Source of the DNA: Nyssa sinensis
Taxonomy: Eukaryota; Streptophyta; Magnoliopsida; Cornales; Nyssaceae
DNA length: 64,000 bases
NCBI GenBank assembly: GCA_008638375.1
Contig: CM018048.1
Coordinates: 7,240,089 to 7,304,088 of the forward strand
Direction of reading: 5' to 3'
In this document: positions 60,001-64,000 of the stretch, piece after piece
How positions within the stretch are numbered: the first letter of the stretch is position 1
How the letters are laid out: each line of letters starts with the position of its first letter
Made by a program: the position numbers and the translations under genes
The notes under the pieces: generated by a model
The model's database searches: none
Seen by the model: the letters and a program-made list of their open reading frames with translations, nothing else
What the model was told of the DNA's origin: nothing

Positions 60001-62158
60001 TTTCTCATTGGGAATAAAATTCTTCATCGCTTGTTATAAAAATGAACGACCCATCAGTTTAATTAAAAAATATTTAAATAAGGTTTGAGAAAAATAAATT
60101 TGGAGAGAATATTTTTACAAAGTGACAATTTTAGAGAGAGATGGTATATACTTTTAGAATAAATAAATTTTAAAAAAGTTTAGAAAGAGAAATTAATAGA
60201 AGAAATATATTTGGTAAGGTTTTAGAGAGATAGAGAGACCCATATATTTAAGACTAATTTTTAGAGAGAGATAAATAAATTTAGATTTTTTTTAGAGAGA
60301 CCCATGTATTTAAGACTAATATTTAGAGAGAAATAAATTTAGATAATATTTTAGAAAAGAATTAATTTAAGAAATATACTTGGTAAGGTCTTACATAGAT
60401 AGGGAGAGAAAGAGAGAGGAAGACTCGTATATTTAATACTAATTTTTTGAGATATATATATATATATAGAATTTTAGAGAAATTTATAGAGGAAAACTAA
60501 TTTAAGAAATATTTAGATAAATTTTTAGAGAGAGATGAAATATAATTTTAGAGATAGATAAATTTGAAGAGAAAGTATTTTTATAGAGAGATGGAACATA
60601 ATTTTAGAGATAAATAAATTCAAAGAAAATTTTGTGAAGAGAAATTAATTTAAGAAATATATTTCATAAAATTTTAGAGAGATAAATTTGAAAATCCCAC
60701 ATATTCAAATAAGGTCAATATTGTAATTTTACAATAGTCTTTGGGGATAATATTGTCTTTCCATACTCTTCAAGGGAAAAATTGGCATTTAGACAAAAAA
60801 AAGATAATATTACGAAAAACAAATCCTAAATAGCATAAAAAAATAAGAAAGAACCAATTTCAAACATATGAAAATATTTAGATTTTTATTTATTGTTTAA
60901 AAATTAAAATTATTAGAAGACGGTAGTTTAAGAAAACATTGTCTTGACCCATTTCCTAAAACATGATAGTTTTTTTTTTTTTGAGTACAATGATGGGAGG
61001 AGGGAACTATTCTAAGTGTGTGTATGCGCTACATAGGACTCAAAGTTTGGCCTACCGTGTGAATTGTGACGGTTTTAATCACCTCATCTCGATGTGTTTC
61101 CACCCTAAAACATGATAATTATTCTGATATTGATTGTTTAGATTTGTTTTTAGAATTAATTTTTATAAAAATAATTACAAATGGAAGAAAAATCTCTATT
61201 TGAGGTATTGAATTATATAGAAAAATTAGATTTCTTTCCAAATATATACATTGCTTATAGAATATTATTGACAATTTCTATAATAGTTGCTTCTCAAAAA
61301 AAGTCTTTCAAAATTAAAATTGATAAAATTCTACCTAAGATCAACTTTGACACTAGAAAGACTAAATGAATTAACCATACTATCAATGATATGTTAGCAA
61401 CACTTGAATACAAAAACTTAATTAATAATAATTTTGCATCTCAAAAAGCGAGAAGAATAAATTTTAAATAAAAAAATTAATTTAATATTAAAAAATAAAA
61501 AGCCTTATTTAGTGTTGTCGCTTTAGGCCTCAAATTATCTCAAGCCGGCCTTGTGGCAAATACTCTGTGAGCAATGTTTGTTCCAAACTATACCCCAGTT
61601 AATTTTGATTTTTTCGATATGCTTACATTTGTTTTATCATATGCGTAGCTCTGACTCAAGTGATATCTAGGTTGCGGTTGAGAGGGTTACACCTGATGGG
61701 TTACCAACAGGGTGGATAAAAGAGATCAAAATTCAAAAGAAGGTGAATGGGATCAGAAAAGACCCGGTATGGGATCTCTTCTTCCAACATTTCCTTTTCT
61801 TTTCTTTTTGGTTTCCTCTCTCTCTCTCTCGCTCTCGCTCTCGCTCTTAGTACACACCTGCACGCACGTGTGTATGTATGGATGTTGTGCATCTGGCTAT
61901 CTCTTGCTTTGATTGCATTGTCAACTCGTTACAGATTTTGAGTTCTATACTTCCATTTATTCAAGAATTTGAAAGTACATCTGAATTCTGATGGAGAGCT
62001 GATTCCTACAGTATTACACGGATCCTGTAAGTGGATATACATTCTTCTCCAAAAAGGACGCTTTGCGCTATCTGGAAACCGGAGATATTAATAGTTGTGC
62101 AACTAAACCAAAGAAGAGGGGTGTCAATGATGTGGAGTCAATGAAAGAGGAGATCTCT
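47975..62158 (+). CDS. Triple methyl-CpG-binding-domain protein, MBD13-like (3' end not determined)
   Basis: Six exons join in one phase-0 frame of 231 codons: 47975-48055, 51450-51587, 51677-51778, 57849-57977, 61671-61766, 62012-62158. They encode three tandem MBDs: W-LPSGWT...[22 protein letters not shown]...[14 protein letters not shown] and DGLPTGWI...[14 protein letters not shown]. Each MBD is split by an intron just before the (Y/C)(Y/F) pair, as expected from duplication of a two-exon module. Lys-rich stretches ([20 protein letters not shown]) resemble nuclear signals. Arabidopsis MBD13-type proteins also have several MBDs; the family reads or is related to readers of cytosine methylation in chromatin. 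All introns are GT-AG. Exon 6 ends at a donor, so more exons must follow. Confidence 0.85.
48153..49264 (+). mobile_element. 1.1-kb mini LTR retrotransposon (TRIM/SMART-like) in MBD intron 1
   Basis: The LTRs (48153-48477 and 48906-49264) both start TGATACGTGC and end TTCGTATCA. Perfect 5-bp target duplications TTGGT lie at 48148-48152 and 49265-49269. A primer-binding site, TTGGTATTAGAGCCA, follows the first LTR. A polypurine tract, AAGGGGGATGAAA, precedes the second. The 428-base interior lacks protease, integrase and RT. The first LTR has a roughly 34-base shortfall from small deletions. With its short interior the element must have relied on enzymes of another element, likely Ty3- or Ty1-type. 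Confidence 0.93.
48507..48851 (+). CDS. 114-codon ORF inside the mini LTR element
   Basis: The ORF starts [19 protein letters not shown] and continues with charged, heptad-like sequence ([28 protein letters not shown]), probably a coiled coil. It ends DPG just upstream of a stretch resembling the 3' end of larger LTR-element polyproteins (TTGAGGGCAAGGTCATTGTAAGG). It could be a leftover N-terminal gag piece or chance. No family was recognised; expression is unproven. Confidence 0.35.
   Translation: MPISLEILKLIQDDIKEIMVLLKNMQVSFKTMMERNEHFQKSYSKLEKVFQEVKCDDKKLDLNKVDFQELLAYEGGYFESITEKLSRIIFDIKGDYDTHLVMYFIISTKIWDPG
49270..50125. other. MBD intron 1, middle part
   Basis: No coding or mobile sequence recognised. 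A 61-codon ORF at 49552-49737 has no family resemblance and is most likely chance. Confidence 0.5.
50126..50240 (+). mobile_element. tRNA-derived SINE copy 1
   Basis: The copy reads AAGTTCTAGCTTTGTTGGTA, then TCCTCGACCTCCTCATATCGG, AGGTTGACGGTTGAAGTTCC and CCTTAAGGGCCAAAGTACGT, with GTGTGTGTG and GATTTACCTATCTAAAAAA. TAGCTTTGTTGG fits a polymerase III A box and GGTTGAAGTTCC a decayed B box (consensus GGTTCGANTCC). It has the same order and direction as the copy at 51146. Confidence 0.6.
50838..50935 (-). mobile_element. Possible SINE or LINE 3' fragment, reversed
   Basis: Plus strand TTTTTTTTTGATAAGTAAAA followed by CCCATATTTACTAGGTAAAG is the complement of a sequence ending TTACTTATCAAAAAAAAA, a common 3' tail of plant short retroposons. 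The 5' end and target duplication were not found. Confidence 0.35.
51146..51236 (+). mobile_element. tRNA-derived SINE copy 2 (internally deleted)
   Basis: The copy reads ACCAACAAGCTCTAGCTTGG, TTGGTACCTTCCCTTAAGAG, TCAAAGTGTGTGTGCATGAG, ATTTATGTATT and a 13-base poly(A). The A-box-like TAGCTTGGTTGG is kept. The segment with the B box seen in copy 1 is missing, from CTTCC directly to CTTAAG. It is the same family and orientation as copy 1. Confidence 0.6.
51450..51587 (+). CDS. MBD gene exon 2 (second half of MBD1 and basic linker)
   Basis: The acceptor CTTTTGTAG at 51441-51449 is chosen over the CAACAG 14 bases later, because it gives a frame-keeping [17 protein letters not shown] that aligns with exons 4 and 6. 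The usual DP pair of YY.DP.SG is replaced by NR here. A Lys/Asn-rich linker ends at MP before the strong donor GTGAGT at 51588. Intron 2 is only 89 bases. Confidence 0.85.
51677..51778 (+). CDS. MBD gene exon 3 (first half of MBD2)
   Basis: The acceptor TTGACAG at 51670-51676 gives [20 protein letters not shown] and then [12 protein letters not shown]. The alternative CTTGCAG seven bases later would start with TGA in frame and is rejected. Of the three copies this one has the longest basic loop with RRSG, the most like classical MBDs. Intron 3 is about 6.1 kb and holds the LINE. Confidence 0.87.
52190..54660 (+). mobile_element. 5'-truncated L1-type LINE in MBD intron 3
   Basis: Fragments of one plant L1 ORF2 lie in order on the coding strand. 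These are [37 protein letters not shown] and LKGFRPI, then (after the inserted SINE) [37 protein letters not shown] and [13 protein letters not shown], with a TGA where Trp is usual. Next come [10 protein letters not shown] (usually FADD), [28 protein letters not shown] and a zinc-ribbon-like [18 protein letters not shown] near the end. The RT catalytic box is altered and several frames are broken. The endonuclease part is missing, typical of incomplete reverse transcription. It sits in the sense direction of the host gene. Confidence 0.9.
52511..52728 (-). mobile_element. tRNA-derived SINE inserted in the LINE
   Basis: Read on the minus strand, it begins GGTGCCCATGAGGGGCCAGC, has an A box AGCCGAGTTGG and a B box ACTTCGAATCCC about 50 bases later, and ends CTGGATTATCCAC plus a 15-base poly(A) (plus-strand T run 52512-52526). 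The octamer CCCAATCA at 52503-52510 and 52729-52736 is its target-site duplication. Removing SINE plus one CCCAATCA leaves the LINE reading frame continuous from RPI to SLVGG. Confidence 0.92.
54661..55468. other. MBD intron 3 after the LINE
   Basis: AT-rich sequence without recognisable genes. It contains an A run near 54830, a palindromic (TA)n region at about 55175-55215 (ATTGTATTC with its complement on both sides), and a CA-rich stretch near 55130. Confidence 0.5.
55469..56015 (-). mobile_element. GGACACG-type inverted-repeat element, copy 1
   Basis: Reading the minus strand, it starts CCTAAGAAGCATGGACACGA, continues with GATACGAATACGACACAGAC and a TA-rich middle, and ends with CGGACACGGATACGTGAGGC and TTGTGCTTCA. 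Both ends carry variants of GAAGCACGGATAC in opposite orientation, so it behaves as a terminal-inverted-repeat element of about 545 bases with no coding content. Two more copies (58130, 63916) lie in this window in the other direction. Confidence 0.65.
56016..57848. other. MBD intron 3, final part
   Basis: No gene supported. Near 56560-56760 a block with AACGGGGAGCCATTTGGAGA resembles a MITE. Near 57060-57260 a block with CCCCTATAAATCCTTGTG resembles a decayed LTR promoter. Neither has defined ends. A direct repeat, TCCAAGCCAACAA...TTTTTCCGAAATTC, occurs at 56866 and 56900. Confidence 0.45.
57849..57977 (+). CDS. MBD gene exon 4 (second half of MBD2 and linker)
   Basis: The exon follows TTGTTGCAG and reads [20 protein letters not shown], then a Lys-rich linker with CTSKQKK. 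Two in-frame donors are possible, GTCTGT at 57978 or GTTAGC at 57969; both keep phase 0. The two introns around this exon each carry one copy of an inverted repeat pair (55469-56015 and 58130-58674). Confidence 0.83.
58130..58674 (+). mobile_element. GGACACG-type inverted-repeat element, copy 2
   Basis: It starts TAAGTACCACGGATACAGAT and ends GTATCTGTGCTTCA, with AAAGTAGGACACAGATACGG early and GCGTGACAGACACGTTCGGG late. It is in the opposite orientation to copy 1, on the other side of exon 4. A (GGAGA)n microsatellite is at about 58470-58491. Confidence 0.65.
58780..59560. other. Short dispersed-repeat-like block in MBD intron 4
   Basis: It begins with a phrase common in plant non-coding repeats (GGGATAGTTACACTTATATC, CCCCTAGGGTTTTTGACAAT), then (GTCT)n(CT)n at 58859-58888 and a GC-richer section with overlapping short ORFs. 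Two ORFs (58907-59167 and 59058-59240) are low-complexity and overlap in different frames, so neither is credible as a gene. The block may be a captured 5' region of some gene or part of a MULE. Confidence 0.35.
60055..60720. repeat. Irregular TTTTAGAGAGAGAT-type repeat block
   Basis: The phrase AATTTTAGAGAGAGAT recurs more than ten times. It is mixed with AGAAATTAATTTAAGAAATA (about 60190, 60358, 60500 and 60641) and GACCCATATATTTAAGACTA-type segments (about 60237, 60299 and, more diverged, 60424). Spacing is uneven, about 60-150 bases. It looks like a degenerate, shuffled minisatellite. Confidence 0.75.
61181..61560 (+). pseudogene. hAT transposase C-terminal fragment
   Basis: The peptide [39 protein letters not shown] is the hAT dimerisation region, in which relatives read P..VASAERSFS. 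Here the AER core is replaced by QKK. After a stop at 61368 (TGA) the frame continues with LEYKNLI and [11 protein letters not shown], the usual last residues. The sequence TTAGGCCTCAAATTATCTCA then AGCCGGCCTTG follows, like the 3' end of such elements. The 5' end is missing. It is a decayed fragment in MBD intron 4. Confidence 0.75.
61671..61766 (+). CDS. MBD gene exon 5 (first half of MBD3)
   Basis: 32 codons after [30 protein letters not shown] and on to NGIRKDP, then donor GTATGG at 61767. Within the tryptophan-centred core, LPSGW is LPTGW. Intron 5 is 245 bases. Confidence 0.85.
62012..62158 (+). CDS. MBD gene exon 6 (second half of MBD3)
   Basis: 49 codons after [38 protein letters not shown], then KPKKRG and an acidic tail to a consensus donor GTAAGT at 62159. 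This is the most canonical MBD half of the three, with the full YYTDP. Because the exon ends at a donor the protein continues further downstream. Confidence 0.87.
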
Positions 62159-63115
62159 GTAAGTGTGGACCTTGCTCGGTACCCCAATCAGTAGGTGCTT
62201 TCTTGTCGTTCCTGTAGATATTGTCAATTCTCTTCAGCATCCCAGTTTTAATTTTTCTGTTATCACTGGACTTGCCATCAAAACCATGGTTCTTCACTGG
62301 GTTTGTGCATTGTGTAAGCAATTCATTCAAGTACTAGTTAATCTAAAGTAAGATAAATGTAAGTGATGGATATCCGCATGCTGTAAAAAGTTCCAAAAAT
62401 TCTGAAACTGCATGGTTAAATTAAATAAAACTGCATGTTGGTTTGCATATCAGTATGCTGTAAAATTTCAGAAATGCTTGAAACACATGGTTACATTGAA
62501 CAAAGGTGCTTTTGAAGCAAAATGAAAGTCATAAATATGAATATAGTTGAAAAATGCCATAAGAAGTATCTATGGTGTGTATGAATATTAAATCAATACA
62601 CGTGAAAATGCTGCAGAAAGTTCAAAAGACAATGAATACTTAGTCGGAGTTATTTAAGTTTGATACATTCAATGTCAATTATGATTTCTTTGGTTGGTAA
62701 CTGTTATATCTTCTGAGATTGCCATACATGTTTACGTGCGCACACCAGCATGGATTTAGACATGTATGCACAAAATGCGCGCACACATACACAATGCACA
62801 CGCATGTTCGTACATTTCGAAAGCGGGGGCTTAAAAGTACTTTAATTTTATATTGCAGTTTCAAAATTTTAGTTTAATTTGGTATGAATTTGGATATTTG
62901 TTACCTACAAATAGAACTTTCATTTATATTTGATAACGCGCTTATCATATTTTACTAACAATCTCTTTCATTTCCTAGGAGTGCTAGAACTTTTTACGAT
63001 AATCTAAGAATTAATTCCTTTGTTTCATAGTGACCTGATACTGTTTTAGCCTCCAGAAGGACCACATCCTATTCCTCAATCCTCAAGTTTCTTCTTTGTT
63101 CGGATATTAGAAGTT
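62159..63115. other. MBD intron 6 or later, unassigned
   Basis: No exon was recognised after 62158. A CA/CG-rich alternating stretch, GTGCGCACACC...GCGCGCACACATACACAATG, lies at 62735-62805 and could form left-handed DNA. Confidence 0.5.
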
Positions 63116-63305
63116 TGTTGATAATGGCATTATTGTAACTGTATCACAATCAATAATAAAAGTAGAGGTGTAGGGATTATGTATTATTCCACCCTCTTCT
63201 TTTTTAAAATACTCTCCTCTCTTCTTTTTTAAAATACTCTCCTCTCTTCTTCTCTTACAAACCCTAAAACTATACAAATACTATATTTCAAATTGGTATC
63301 AGAGC
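63116..63305 (+). mobile_element. LTR and primer-binding site of another copia-type element
   Basis: The LTR-like stretch TGTTGATAATGGCATTATTG through ATATTTCA is followed by AATTGGTATCAGAGCACGA. The core TGGTATCAGAGC at 63294-63305 is the perfect tRNA-Met primer site. The LTR is about 175 bases and contains a tandem duplicate TTCTTTTTTAAAATACTCTC. A leader typical of copia elements follows to about 63430. No gag was recognised after it, so the copy is truncated or the body is diverged. Confidence 0.6.
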
Positions 63306-63915
63306 ACGATCGAAGCCAAGAACTTGTCCAAAAAACACTGCAGAAGTTTAGAATAGAAAAGGGGGGCCAAGCAAACGGCGACATGATCGGCCATACGATG
63401 ACGTTATGCTAACGTCAGCATGACATCAACATTTTTTCAGCGGCCAGATTTTTAGGGTTGGTTCATCTCCTCGGTATGATCATTATGGTGATTTTTCTAA
63501 AAAAATTTAGGCATTTGATCCACCTTTTCTATTTTCAAATGTTTTCTGAAAATATTTGAGTTATTTTTTCAATCCGTTGTTTCTACAAGTTTTGATCAAT
63601 TTCGATATTTCAGTCCTATGCCTAATGGTGCGTCTAGGCCTAAGGGGTTGAGATTTGAGTGATCCCTGGTTGTTTGAATGGTTTGTGTTAGAAATGGGGC
63701 TGGTCGTGAGGTTCAGTTGTGTTGTTTCTTAGTTGGCTGTTCTTTTATGTATTGTTCATGCATTCAAGGATCGGTTTTGGATGCCCTGATGTGTTTGAGC
63801 TGTGTTTGGCATTTGTTGATCTTGTTTGGTTTTTGTTAGGCACTTTGGTGCAAGGTTGGTGACATTGCCTTGGTTATGTGGTTGGTTTTGGCTTGTTTTA
63901 GACAACTGTTAAACC

Positions 63916-64000
63916 CTAAGAAGCACGGATATGGACACGGGATATAGATACGACACGATACAGACACGCAAACACGTTATTTCTTTAAAAAGTAGGACAC
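63916..64000 (+). mobile_element. GGACACG-type inverted-repeat element, copy 3 (cut by window end)
   Basis: It starts CTAAGAAGCACGGATATGGA and continues CACGGGATATAGATACGACA, closely matching the start of copies 1 and 2, and runs off the window at AAAAAGTAGGACAC. Same orientation as copy 2. Confidence 0.7.

Overview
The window looks like nuclear DNA of a flowering plant, most likely a eudicot with a medium to large, transposon-rich genome. The evidence is AT-rich sequence, plant-type GT-AG introns, several Ty1/copia LTR retrotransposons primed by initiator-Met tRNA, an L1-type LINE, tRNA-derived SINEs, hAT remains and a plant-style multi-MBD gene. The species cannot be named from the sequence. 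No rRNA or tRNA gene, CRISPR array or complete single-exon gene was found.

Layout. 1-10.2 kb: mostly non-coding. It holds a duplicated TATA-bearing block (2.55-2.75 kb), a decayed RING-finger exon (3.05 kb), an intact-looking first exon of a DUF662/RAB6-interacting-golgin-like gene (3.79 kb), a short foldback element (4.9 kb), old copies of the big repeat (6.85-7.74 kb) and an 80-bp minisatellite (9 kb). 10.2-14.25 kb: a decayed, 3'-truncated minus-strand copia element (C). 14.25-42.74 kb: a tandem array of a composite unit of about 360-400 bp with an embedded (CT)n(CA)n microsatellite. The array is split by a plus-strand copia element (A, 23326-33727, target duplication GTTTA). A minus-strand copia element (B, 23830-28727) sits inside the 5' LTR of A. 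42.74-47.9 kb: AT-rich spacer with MITE-like and hAT-like repeats.

47.9-64 kb: the one gene that looks functional, a plus-strand methyl-CpG-binding-domain (MBD) gene resembling plant MBD13-type proteins. Six phase-0 exons encode three tandem MBDs. Each MBD is split into two exons at the same point, and basic, nuclear-signal-like stretches follow the domains. The gene runs to at least 62158; further exons may lie beyond the window. Its introns hold a 1.1-kb LTR mini-retrotransposon with perfect 5-bp target duplications, two related SINEs, a LINE interrupted by a SINE, an inverted pair of GGACACG-type elements flanking exon 4, and a hAT transposase fragment.

The array is the strongest candidate for something undescribed. 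Each unit carries a splice-donor-like AAG|GTCAGT and an acceptor-like TTTTTGCAG on either side of the microsatellite. Divergent relatives of the unit lie 7-8 kb upstream, suggesting local origin and amplification. All similarities were judged by eye without database searches.
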